DNA of 45,321 bases from Candidatus Bathyarchaeota archaeon (GTDB lineage: Archaea > Thermoproteota > Bathyarchaeia > Bathyarchaeales > Bathycorpusculaceae), in NCBI GenBank assembly GCA_013388895.1, contig JACAEK010000019.1, positions 1-45,321 of the forward strand, read 5' to 3'. Below are positions 15,426 to 23,600 of the stretch, one piece after another. Below the pieces are notes generated by a model. It made no database searches. It was not told the DNA's origin and saw only the letters and a list, made by a program, of their open reading frames with translations. The position numbers and the translations under genes are program-made. Each line of letters starts with the position of its first letter. Position 1 is the stretch's first letter.

Positions 15426-15659
15426 TTGTTGTTCTAATTCACTTCGTGGTTTGTCCGACGGCTTTTATAAACATAAAGTCAAATGACTAGACTTGGAGGT
15501 TGAGAACGAATCCGAGTGAAACATCCCCTCAGGAATGGCTCGTCAAGGTCTGGAGCACCCTAAAATCTCCCAAATATTCTCCCTTTCTCTCCTTTCTTCT
15601 CTCCTTCAGACTCTTGCGAGAGTCAGAGAGAATAAAAAATACAAATTTAGGTGAAACAC
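15426..15659. other. intergenic stretch with promoter and a polypyrimidine tract
   Basis: A TATA-like GCTTTTATAAAC lies at about 15460-15471, giving a start near 15492. The stretch from about 15572 to 15608 is almost pure pyrimidine on the plus strand (TCTCCCTTTCTCTCC and similar). A perfect hairpin, GACTCT-TGCG-AGAGTC, lies at 15609-15624 without a following T-run. A GGTG ribosome-binding site at 15650-15653 precedes the next ATG. Apart from the doubtful small reading frame listed separately, no gene is evident. Confidence 0.45.
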
Positions 15660-15667
15660 ATGAGTGA
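15500..15667 (+). CDS. possible small protein, unrecognised
   Basis: A TTG-started frame of 55 codons begins right after a GGAGG sequence (15495-15499) and runs to TGA 15665-15667, overlapping the ATG of the next small gene by 8 bases. The translation begins LRTNPSETSPQEWLVKVW and contains a hydrophobic stretch, FLSFLLSFRLL. The Shine-Dalgarno is too close to the TTG to be comfortable, and part of the frame is the polypyrimidine tract. It may be a leader peptide, a decayed gene or chance. Confidence 0.22.
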   Translation: MRTNPSETSPQEWLVKVWSTLKSPKYSPFLSFLLSFRLLRESERIKNTNLGETHE

Positions 15668-15862
15668 AGTAATGGTCCTTGAAGAAGAACATCGTTTGTT
15701 GAAAAGGAAACCGGTGAAAGCTTGAACAAGAAGCAACTGATAGAAGCCACTGTAAACAAACAATTTGAAAAACTGAAGACTCTGGAAATTTTGCTAGAAA
15801 AAAAGCGTAAGAGTCGCGATGACAATTTTCAAACGGTTCGTTATGCATTAGTGCCGGAGTAA
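15660..15862 (+). pseudogene. small charged protein gene with a probable frameshift
   Basis: An ATG at 15660, with GGTG 6 bases upstream, opens MSEVMVLEEEHR and soon reaches a stop. A second frame, open without a start, continues FVEKETGESLNKKQLIEATVN, KQFEKLKTLEILLEKKRKSRD and NFQTVRYALVPE to TAA 15860-15862. A single-base deletion near 15692-15697 would explain the break and restore a protein of about 67 residues. The stop is 8 bases before the next gene, so the two probably form an operon. No family is recognised; the second half looks helical and highly charged. Confidence 0.4.
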
Positions 15863-15870
15863 ACAAAATT

Positions 15871-16524
15871 ATGAATCCGGGCAAAAATAAAACAATTATA
15901 ATCTCAATGGCTGTAGTGTTAGCCGCGCTCTTGGTTTTCTATTCTTTCTTGTTTGTCAGAGGTATCATCTTTAGAGCTTCGTGGAGAAACTCTCTTACAA
16001 TTAATGAAGCCGCAAAACTTGCTGAAGACTATTTGAAGCCGCTGAATGATGCCGATTTGGCAATAGACGAAATAATGGAGTTCGAGCTTAACTTCTATAT
16101 TGTTAACTACGAGAAAAAAACGAACATTGGAGCTTTTGAAGCAATAATCGATAAAAGAAGCACCGGAATAGGTGGAATGATGGGGATGATGATGGGCTAC
16201 GGATACATTCGTCCTGAGCAAGGACCTAACATGATGTGGAACACTAAATATGATATGCATGGTGAAATGGGCTGGATGCATATTGGAAACGTGTATGCTA
16301 ATGCGTCCATCACTGGAGAACAAGCTAGGGAATACGCGCAAGAATATCTATATGAATATTTCTCAGGCACAATTGCTGAAGAGGTTCACTCGTTCTATGG
16401 GTACAACATAATTCATGTTATGAAAGAAGGCAAAATATTTGGCATGCTCAGTGTTAACAGTGCTACTAGGCAAGTTTGGTATCATAACTGGCATGGAGCC
16501 TACGTCCAAACTCTAGAATTTTAA
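15871..16524 (+). CDS. membrane-anchored extracytoplasmic protein with Met/His-rich metal-binding loop
   Basis: A 217-residue protein. Residues 8-34 form one membrane helix (TIIISMAVVLAALLVFYSFLFV). The rest should be outside the cell. Two PepSY-like repeats can be suspected (TINEAAKLAEDYLKPLNDADL... and SITGEQAREYAQEYLYEYFSG...). Between them is a Met/His-rich stretch, GGMMGMMMGYGYIRPEQ...MWNTKYDMHGEMGWMHIG, of the kind that binds copper. It is separated from the copper ATPase only by the regulator and remnants, so I infer an extracellular copper-handling role. The family is not recognised with certainty. Confidence 0.72.
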   Translation: MNPGKNKTIIISMAVVLAALLVFYSFLFVRGIIFRASWRNSLTINEAAKLAEDYLKPLNDADLAIDEIMEFELNFYIVNYEKKTNIGAFEAIIDKRSTGIGGMMGMMMGYGYIRPEQGPNMMWNTKYDMHGEMGWMHIGNVYANASITGEQAREYAQEYLYEYFSGTIAEEVHSFYGYNIIHVMKEGKIFGMLSVNSATRQVWYHNWHGAYVQTLEF

Positions 16525-16540
16525 AATGAGAAGAAATCGG

Positions 16541-17764
16541 TTATTCTTTCCAGTCTAGAAGTCTTTGTTTGCCCTCAATTTTCTTGATGTCCGTAATATC
16601 CTGTGTCACTTCCATGGTTCCTAAATACTTTCCATTCTTGTCCCTGACTGCGAAGTATCTTATGTGAATCAGGCGGTTGTTTATGTTAATCCAGAATTCG
16701 GACACATCTTTTTTGCCTGCCTTGAAAGCCTCCACGATACGGTTTACTATGTGTACGCTCTTCTGCGGGTGACACAGTTGCACTTTTCTTCCAATAACAG
16801 ATTTTGCTCGGACAAAAACTCTTTTTTCAGCTTTGTTGAAATATTTCACTGAGTCACTTTTGTCGACAAAGGTTACATCTATGGGAAGTGAATCCAGCAA
16901 AGCCTCAAGTTCTTCTTTTGAGAGGCTTCCTGTCTCAAACTGCAATAGTCCCTCAGATGTAGCAACTGCTTTTTCCTCGGCTTCGATTTTTGATACAACT
17001 GTCAAAAGAGGCGGTGTGAAACAGCAGTACCCAATTTCATCAAATTCTTTTCTAGCCTCTTTCCATTCTTCTTCTGTGACGACTCGTAGAGCTGCGGGGA
17101 AAAGTATGTTATTCTCTTTAAAGAAGTGATTTGGAAGAAGATTGTTTAAAGCTTCAGCGGTCTCAGCTAGCTGTTGTTTGAAGTCTTGGAAATCTGTTGA
17201 ATTGTAGCTTTCCACTAGTTTTCCAAGTTGTTTCTTTTTTTCTCTGATTTGGTTGTGTTCCATCCACATTATGACCGGCGGTTCTGTAATACCATGTTTT
17301 TCCAAATAGGGAAAGAGAACGTTTTCTTCTCGCAGGTAATGTTTTTCTGAATCATGAAAGTCTTCAGACACGTGTTCAATGTTGTGTATTTCGTCGCTGA
17401 CATAGTTTTTGTCACTGATTTTTTGAAGTTTATGTACAATTGTGCCAAGCTTCTCGGCAAGTTGCAGCATTATCTTATGTTCTTCCATGAGAATATTAAC
17501 CGGATGCGTCGCGGGAATTTCGAGTTTTTGTTTTCCCAATTGCTCCCTAAAAACTTCCATGTGCACATCGCATAGTCTTTGGATTTCTTCTCTGGGCAAT
17601 CCTTCCCTAATGAGTTCTTGTTCAATCTTTGCGATTTCTACTGAACTTACGTTCTCCAGCATATTTCGGAATTTTTCTTTTACTTCTTTCGGAGGCACCC
17701 CAGCATGCAGTTGTTTAATTATTTCTTCTAGCATTCGCTTTTTGTCTTTGGATATTTCACTCAT
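16541..17764 (-). CDS. DUF438 protein with hemerythrin-like and PAS domains
   Basis: A 407-residue protein with three parts. Residues 1-90 are DUF438 (LEEIIKQLHAGVPPKEVKEKF...SSVEIAKIEQELI). Residues about 95-245 are a hemerythrin-like four-helix domain with iron-ligand pattern HPVNILMEEHKIML ... HYLREENVLFPYLEKHG ... MWMEHNQIREKKKQL ... HFFKENNILFPAAL. Residues about 285-405 are a PAS domain (LPIDVTFVDKSDSVKYFN...GRKVQLCHPQKSVHIV). Such proteins are thought to sense or handle oxygen, NO or iron. The flavodiiron protein nearby supports an oxygen/NO role. GGTG lies 7 bases before the ATG. Confidence 0.92.
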   Translation of the reverse strand: MSEISKDKKRMLEEIIKQLHAGVPPKEVKEKFRNMLENVSSVEIAKIEQELIREGLPREEIQRLCDVHMEVFREQLGKQKLEIPATHPVNILMEEHKIMLQLAEKLGTIVHKLQKISDKNYVSDEIHNIEHVSEDFHDSEKHYLREENVLFPYLEKHGITEPPVIMWMEHNQIREKKKQLGKLVESYNSTDFQDFKQQLAETAEALNNLLPNHFFKENNILFPAALRVVTEEEWKEARKEFDEIGYCCFTPPLLTVVSKIEAEEKAVATSEGLLQFETGSLSKEELEALLDSLPIDVTFVDKSDSVKYFNKAEKRVFVRAKSVIGRKVQLCHPQKSVHIVNRIVEAFKAGKKDVSEFWININNRLIHIRYFAVRDKNGKYLGTMEVTQDITDIKKIEGKQRLLDWKE

Positions 17765-17810
17765 TCTTTTTCACCATTTTAGTTAGGAATAAATGGGTAC
17801 ATATATTAAA
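17765..17810 (-). promoter_or_regulatory. promoter of the DUF438-hemerythrin gene
   Basis: On the minus strand a TTTAATATATG TATA-like box at 17799-17809 and a GGTG ribosome-binding site at 17772-17775 precede the ATG at 17764. The box overlaps the stop of the frameshifted DsrE gene, so the DUF438 gene can be expressed on its own as well as by read-through. Confidence 0.45.
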
Positions 17811-18163
17811 CTGATAAGATTTTTTGACTTTGCTTAACCCATTGTGCGAGTTGCATCATCGTTCCTATTTGTACGCCCTCAATCAGCTCTTCTTTGGCTA
17901 GTCCTCTTGCGTTAACGCATGTGCCGCATGCGGTAACTTCTACGCCTTGCTCAATCAAATCCTTCAGCATTTGCTGCAAGTTGTAATACCCCAGGAGTCT
18001 TCTGTCCCTTTTTAGCGCTACTCACAGCGTCTCCTAGAAGGAAAATGCTCACTTTCATTTTTATCGTAGCAGCAATGAGCGCCTTTGCAAGTCTTAGTGT
18101 ATTCCAGACTTTTTCATTCCCATATGGAGCGTCATTAAGAATTATTGCGAGCGATTCCATCAT
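17806..18163 (-). pseudogene. DsrE/DsrF-like sulfur-relay protein with a frameshift
   Basis: The first part (18163 to about 17990) reads MMESLAIILNDAPYGNEKVW...KVSIFLLGDAVSSAKKGQKTP and then runs out of frame to a stop at 17951. In another frame from 17988 the protein continues YYNLQQMLKDLIEQGVEVTA, CGTCVNARGLAKEELIEGVQ and ends KKILSV at TAA 17806-17808. Together they make a normal DsrE-family protein of about 118 residues with the ACGTCVNARG cysteines. The break lies at a GGGG run (17989-17992) and needs one base fewer or two more. Its ATG overlaps the flavodiiron stop. Family members act in sulfur transfer or bind thiols. Confidence 0.85.
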
Positions 18164-19347
18164 GTTTCCTCTTTGATTTTTTTAGCGAGGATTTTTCCTA
18201 TTTCTGTTATTTGTTCGATGTTACTTTCGGATGGCGGACCATTTATTTCCATCGCTCCAACCACTTCAAGCCTTGTTTGTCCCAAAATTTCCTGAACGTG
18301 TTTTATGGTGCCTCCACCCCAGCCGTAAGAGCTTAAAACAACGCCGAATTTTAGTGGAGGACGAAGCGCTTTAACTAGATAGGTTGCGTAAACACCTAGA
18401 GGATGCATACCGCCCAGCACTGTTGGCGCGCCTAACACTATGGCTCTTGAATCTACTAAATCCTTTGCTATGTTTCCTATGTCTGCAAAAGTCAAATTAT
18501 ACATGGCGATTTCGATGCCTTCCGAAGTAAGCGTGTCAGCAATTGGCTGAATCATTTTTTCAGTGCTGTTCCACATTGTAGCGTAAACTATTATGGCTTT
18601 TTGCTTAGTTTCGCCATTCACCCATTTTCTGTACGCATTTAGAATGCGTTCTGTGTTACGATGTATAGGCCCATGACTCGGCGCTATCATTTCAATTTGC
18701 AAACCTTTGATTTTTTCCATTGCTTTCTGTCCCATGATTCTAAAAGGCATCATTATCTCGCCAAAGTATCTTTGAGCATAGACAAGCAAGTCCTCTATTT
18801 CATCATCGTACAGACCATTTGCCACGTGAGACCCAAAGAAATCGCATGGAAACAGAATCTTGTTTTCAGGCAGATATGTAAACATAGTTTCTGGCCAGTG
18901 AAGCATCGGTGCTTCAATGAACCGAAGGGTTTTACCACCGAGATCAATAGTTTCTTGATCTTTGACTGCGATTATGCGATTTTCTGGCACTTTGTAGAAT
19001 GTCTGCGCCATCTTGGCACCTTTACTTGTAGCCACTAGCTTGGCCTTGTTGTTCATTGCCATAATATATGGTATGCTTCCAGCATGATCTGGCTCTGCGT
19101 GATTCATTACCACATAATCAATTTCGCTTGGGTCTGTGACGTTTTTGATTTTTTCTTCAAACTCTTTTTCAAATCCCGGATTTACAGTGTCAATTAATGC
19201 CTTTTTGTTGTTGCCGATTACAAGATACGCGTTGTATGTTGTTCCGTTTGGAAGTGGAATTAGAGCGTCAAAAAGTCTGCGGTTCCAGTCTCTGGCGCCA
19301 ATCCAGTAAACGTCTTCCGAGATTTTAGCTATATTTCTCCAATTCAT
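18160..19347 (-). CDS. fprA: flavodiiron protein (FprA type, oxygen or NO reductase)
   Basis: A 395-residue protein from the ATG at 19345-19347, chosen because GAGGG lies about 9 bases upstream; an upstream in-frame start at 19407 would add 20 unlikely residues and cross the operator. The metallo-beta-lactamase part holds diiron ligands in HAEPDHAG (H83, E85, D87, H88) and LHWPETMFTY. The flavodoxin part starts at about residue 250 (IVYATMWNSTEKMI ... GAPTVLGGMHPLGVYATYL ... SSYGWGGGTIKHVQEIL). Methanogen FprA reduces O2 to water with F420H2; NO reduction is possible. It protects an anaerobe from oxygen. DsrE overlaps its end. Confidence 0.94.
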   Translation of the reverse strand: MNWRNIAKISEDVYWIGARDWNRRLFDALIPLPNGTTYNAYLVIGNNKKALIDTVNPGFEKEFEEKIKNVTDPSEIDYVVMNHAEPDHAGSIPYIMAMNNKAKLVATSKGAKMAQTFYKVPENRIIAVKDQETIDLGGKTLRFIEAPMLHWPETMFTYLPENKILFPCDFFGSHVANGLYDDEIEDLLVYAQRYFGEIMMPFRIMGQKAMEKIKGLQIEMIAPSHGPIHRNTERILNAYRKWVNGETKQKAIIVYATMWNSTEKMIQPIADTLTSEGIEIAMYNLTFADIGNIAKDLVDSRAIVLGAPTVLGGMHPLGVYATYLVKALRPPLKFGVVLSSYGWGGGTIKHVQEILGQTRLEVVGAMEINGPPSESNIEQITEIGKILAKKIKEET

Positions 19348-19365
19348 TGGTTGTTCCCTCAATTT

Positions 19366-19385
19366 TTTATTACAATTGTAATAAA
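19366..19385. promoter_or_regulatory. perfect 20-bp palindrome between fprA and the XRE regulator
   Basis: Bases 19366-19385 form a perfect 20-bp palindrome centred on CAATTG (inner 12 bases TTACAATTGTAA). A near-symmetric TATA-like element, GTATATTTATAC, follows at 19386-19397 and can serve both directions. For fprA the palindrome lies between TATA and the predicted start, a repressor position. For the XRE gene it lies just upstream of TATA, an activator or autoregulatory position. Confidence 0.65.
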
Positions 19386-19429
19386 GTATATTTATACCTT
19401 TCTGCAATTATAACACGGAAGCAACATAG

Positions 19430-19828
19430 ATGTTAGTCCCCTGCGAAGTAGCAACAAAATGCATTTTGCCCGCAGTTCGGGCTATGATAGCCAAAGAACT
19501 AATGGTTACACATAACTTAAAGCAGGCAGAAGCAGCAAAACTTATTGGAGTAAGTCAGCCAGCCATAAGTCTTTACAACCGAAGAATGCGCGGAAAGGCA
19601 ATAGACCTTGAAAACGATAAGGAAGTTGGAATTTTGATAGAAAACTTTGCGTCATTACTAATCAAAGGCAACATATCTCACAAGGACTTTATACCTGCCT
19701 TCTGCGAAATCTGCAGAACAATTAGAGCAAAAGGTCTAATGTGCAAATTGCACAAAAGATTTGACCCTGCTGTTGAAACAGATAACTGTACACTTTGTTC
19801 GTCTATGACGACTAAATGTCTTCCATAA
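19430..19828 (+). CDS. XRE-type helix-turn-helix regulator with Cys-rich C-terminus
   Basis: A 132-residue archaeal regulator resembling the COG2522 type. The helix-turn-helix is NLKQAEAAKLIGVSQPAISLYNRRMRG (about residues 29-55). The C-terminus carries CEIC-x(9)-C and CTLC-x(6)-C, with two further cysteines near the N-terminus (PCEVATKC). This set could hold an Fe-S cluster or zinc and sense redox state. It is divergent from the flavodiiron gene across a perfect palindrome, so it probably controls the oxygen/redox genes. Regulatory direction is unknown. Confidence 0.85.
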   Translation: MLVPCEVATKCILPAVRAMIAKELMVTHNLKQAEAAKLIGVSQPAISLYNRRMRGKAIDLENDKEVGILIENFASLLIKGNISHKDFIPAFCEICRTIRAKGLMCKLHKRFDPAVETDNCTLCSSMTTKCLP

Positions 19829-19965
19829 ATTGTTTGGATGATGTTTGCGTGAACCCTTGTAAGAAAACATACTTGTCTTTTCGATAACAGTTTGAACATT
19901 AATTCTCTTGTGATAACCCTTTATAATGTCTTGTACTAATTCCAGATGGTGGTGGACAATAAGCG
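19829..19965. promoter_or_regulatory. promoter region of the DUF2096 gene
   Basis: A TATA-like CCCTTTATAATG lies near 19917-19928. Transcription would start close to 19950, shortly before the ATG at 19966. Nothing else was recognised in this gap. Confidence 0.4.
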
Positions 19966-20493
19966 ATGGGTCGCTTAGCTGCTTGGAAAGTTTTGGAGCA
20001 AATGATAGCGGACTTCCGCAAAAAAGGAATAATCGTTCCAGGGGAAATCATGAACGATCTAAAATCCGCAAAAACTTTAATCAATATCTTAAAAGCTGCC
20101 CCAAGCCAGGTAGACATAAGTCAAAAGGTTGAATCTTATCTTCTGAACATCGAGTCGTTCCTAGTTTCTTTGGGACAGAAAAAGTTTGGTGCTAAATATG
20201 TTGAAGAATGGCTTGGACAGTTAGATGACGCAAGTCGGAAACCGCACGAAGAAGAAGAGATAGAAGAAGAGGAAACACGATTTATTCCTGGGCTTCCACG
20301 TAATAAGAAATGGATTCGTGTAAAGCCTACTGCCGAACTGTCTCTGGAAAGAATAGAGGCATTAGCAAAAGAGGAGAATCTTTCGTTTAATGTTCACAGT
20401 GATGGCTGCCTGCTTGTGTATGGTGACGACAAACGCATAAAAGAGTTTGTCAGGAAAATGGCTACGAAATATGGGTTAGAAGCTGAAAAATAG
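19966..20493 (+). CDS. DUF2096 family protein
   Basis: A 175-residue archaeal protein of the DUF2096 type, function unknown. It has a helical N-terminal half (WKVLEQMIADFRKKGIIVPGEIMNDLKSAKTLINILK), an acidic linker (EEEEIEEEE, about residues 97-105), and a C-terminal alpha/beta part (PRNKKWIRVKP...LSFNVHSDGCLLVYGDDKRIKEFVRKMA) that looks like a small nucleic-acid-binding fold. The gene precedes smc by about 120 bases, with a separate TATA-like element between, so co-transcription is not assured. Confidence 0.72.
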   Translation: MGRLAAWKVLEQMIADFRKKGIIVPGEIMNDLKSAKTLINILKAAPSQVDISQKVESYLLNIESFLVSLGQKKFGAKYVEEWLGQLDDASRKPHEEEEIEEEETRFIPGLPRNKKWIRVKPTAELSLERIEALAKEENLSFNVHSDGCLLVYGDDKRIKEFVRKMATKYGLEAEK

Positions 20494-20612
20494 CGTCAAA
20501 GAGTACATAATAGTTAAAGCTTGGAAATGTAACATTTTTATAGAAAAATCTTTCAGAAGTATCTTTAATAAGATAAGTCTATCTTTCCGTGGATGGTGAG
20601 GGCGCAGACTGA
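20494..20612 (+). promoter_or_regulatory. promoter and RBS of smc-scpA-scpB
   Basis: A TATA-like ATCTTTAATAAG is seen near 20561-20572, and a GTGAGGG ribosome-binding site lies about 10 bases before the smc ATG at 20613. No RNA gene is visible in the gap. Confidence 0.4.
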
Positions 20613-23600
20613 ATGCCCCACATTAAAAAAATTGAGCTTAAGGGTTTCAAATCCTTTGGACCGCAAATCGTTAAAGTAGTCCTAGATAAGGGCTTCACAG
20701 CCGTCACGGGACCAAACGGAAGCGGAAAGACAAACATCATCGATGCGGCTTTGTTCGCCTTATGCGAATTAAGCACTAAAAGGCTTAGGGCTGAAAATGC
20801 TGCTAAACTAATTTTTCATGGTTCTGAGAAGGCGGGGCTGGAAAGAGCAAAAGTAGCCAAAGTCATAATTCAATTTGACAACATAGACGGGCGCATGCCA
20901 GTTGACACCACAACCGTTACAGTCTCGCGAGAAGTTTACAGGAATGGTCAAAGCGTTTACAGACTTAATGGTAGGCGAATTTCGCGGGCGCATGTTTTGG
21001 ACGTTCTTTCCATGGCTGGAATCAGTTCCACCAGCCAGAACATAATCTTGCAAGGCACCATTACACGGTTAGCTGATATTTCTCCCATGGAACGTAGAAA
21101 AATCATCGAAGATTTAGTGGGAATAGCTCAATATGACGCTGAAAAAGCAGAGGCTGAAGAAAAATTGCGAGCGGCAGACCTGTCTATACGCACAGCTATG
21201 GGTAGAATTGACGAAGTTCAAAAAAGAGTAGACGACTTGGAAAGAGAACGTAACGAACTACTAAGAAACAGTTTCATCCAAGGCGAAATAAAAAAGTTTG
21301 AAGCTGTGAAAATTTCGCATGAAATGGCTGACATCCAAGGAAAAGTGAAAGACACATCTTCACAAGCGGACAAAGTCCAAAGTAGAGTTGAAAGATTAAG
21401 ACAGATACGAGAAGATTATAGGTCGAAGAGAAGAGAAGTTGAAGGTGAATGGCGTAAACTAAGCTCAGAAATAGTTGAAGAAGGCGGCTCGCAAGTATTA
21501 AAGGTTCAGATAAGAATCGGCGAGTTGAAGTCGAAATTAACGGAATTGACGACAAAAATTACTTCGGGAAAAACCAGCCTCGAAGGCTTAAGGCGAGTCA
21601 GAGAAAACAATCTTCAGCAATATCAGACTATTCGAAACGAAATCCGAGAAAATCGATTGAAAATCAAAAAATCAAAAAGTGAACACGAAGGAATTTCCAG
21701 TCAAATAGCCGTAAAACAAGCTGAACACGACGTTTTCGTAAGCGAAACTGCACAGCTTTGGGAAAACATGGGTGAAAACAGCAAAAGAATACGCGAAATC
21801 GAACAGCAATTAGACGATCATTACAAACGGCTAACGTTTCTAAGGTCAGAACAAGTGAAAAACCAAACAGCCATCAAACTTCGCGCGAGACGCCTAAGAG
21901 ACTTAAACGACCGCTACGAAAGATTTGTAACAACAAAAAATGAATTGGAAAAATCCTTTACAGATCTTGAAAAAGTGCAGAAAGAACAGAAAGCACAGCT
22001 TAAAAACCTAGAGCGTACACTCGAGCGAAGGAGTGCGCAAAAAGATGCAATAGAAAAGGAGATAGCCGAAGCTGGAAAGATAGCTGACTCAGCTCGAACA
22101 GCAGTCATCGAATTTCTTACTCAGAGGGAACTTGCAGAAACCGTGGCTGCAGAAGAAAAAGCTCTGCGAAGCATAGAAGAACTGGGCGAGTTAGGCGTAA
22201 TTTCCGGCGTTTACGGTAGGCTTCGCAATCTAATCAAGATTGACAAGACTTATCAACGTGCGATTGAGGCTACGGCAGCAGGATGGCTCGACGCCGTAAT
22301 TGTCAAAGATTTTGACGCCGCCTTCACATGCACAGAAACATTGCGCAGAATGAAGCTTGGAAGAATTAAGATAATTCCGCTTCAAGGGGCAATGAACCCT
22401 AGGTCGCTAAAATTACCTCAGAAAGAAGGTATAAACGGCACTGCTTCCATTTTCATTAAGTACGAGAAGCACTATGAGACCGCTATTCATTTCGTTTTTG
22501 GCGACACTTTAGTCGTTTCAGATGACAAAACCGCTTTTTCCTTGTCAAATGAAGGCTATCGTGCAGTTACTGTTAATGGAGATCTTTATGAGGCTGGCGG
22601 AGCTTTTGAAAGCGGTTACTATCGGGCTCCGATAGATTTTTCCACAATTATCCCCAGCGAAACAGCCATTAAAAGTCTCGACGAAGCCGTCAAAGCCTTA
22701 CAGCAACATCTTTCAAGAAGAGACAGCGACGTGGTGTCTTTCGAAGAAGATATTGCCAAAACACAAGTTGAAATTGCGCATTTGTCAGAAGCCATAACAA
22801 CGCTTGACAGAGAAATAGTCAGAGTTAGAAGAAGCATCAAACGAGCAAAAGCCAACATAAGACGAGTCAGTAATTCCATTGAACGATTCAAGAAGGAAGT
22901 TGATAACGAAAAAACGCAAATGTGGCTCCACAAGGCAGAACGAAGCACAATACAGAGGGAAATGCGCAAACTTCAAAACGAGTTAGCTACGCTAAGACGC
23001 AAAACAGATCCGTCAACCATTCAAGAAATGGAGGTTAAAAGGGAAAGGCTCGCCGAGGAAATTATCACTTTAAGACAAAAACTTGGCGCAATCCAGACAG
23101 AAATGTCAACCTTACAGTCCCAATTTGACAACGTTTTAAGAGTTGGGTACCAGAACGCAAAAATTCAACTAGCCAAAGTCGAACAGCAACAAAGAAAAGT
23201 TGAGAAAGAAGTGGAAGAAGCGCTCGAACAACGGGAAGCGCTAAAACACGAAATTGGCGAATTGGAGAAAAGCAGGGTTCAGCTTTCTAAGACCGTTTTA
23301 TCCGCCAGAGATGAAGCTAAAAAATTCACTGCACAAATAGATGATATAGACAAAGAACTTCGCGAGCTTGATTCAGAATATGAGCAAACAGATCGTCTAC
23401 TAAGCCAGCTTCAGCTGAACATTCAAACATCGATGCTTCAACTCGAACAGCATCGAAGCCAGCTTAGGCAATTTGGCTACGAACAGCCACTAGAGGTAAC
23501 GCCCAAACAGGTTGAGGAGGCTGAGACCTCCATCAAAATGATGCAGTTCGAACTGGAAAGAATCGGCGCAGTAAACCAGCTTGCTCTATCCCATTATGCC

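Noticed and set aside
15529-15884. Two minus-strand frames of 92-98 codons
   Set aside because: They are Phe/Ser/Leu-rich because of the A-rich opposite strand; the plus-strand layout with RBS and operon spacing is better.
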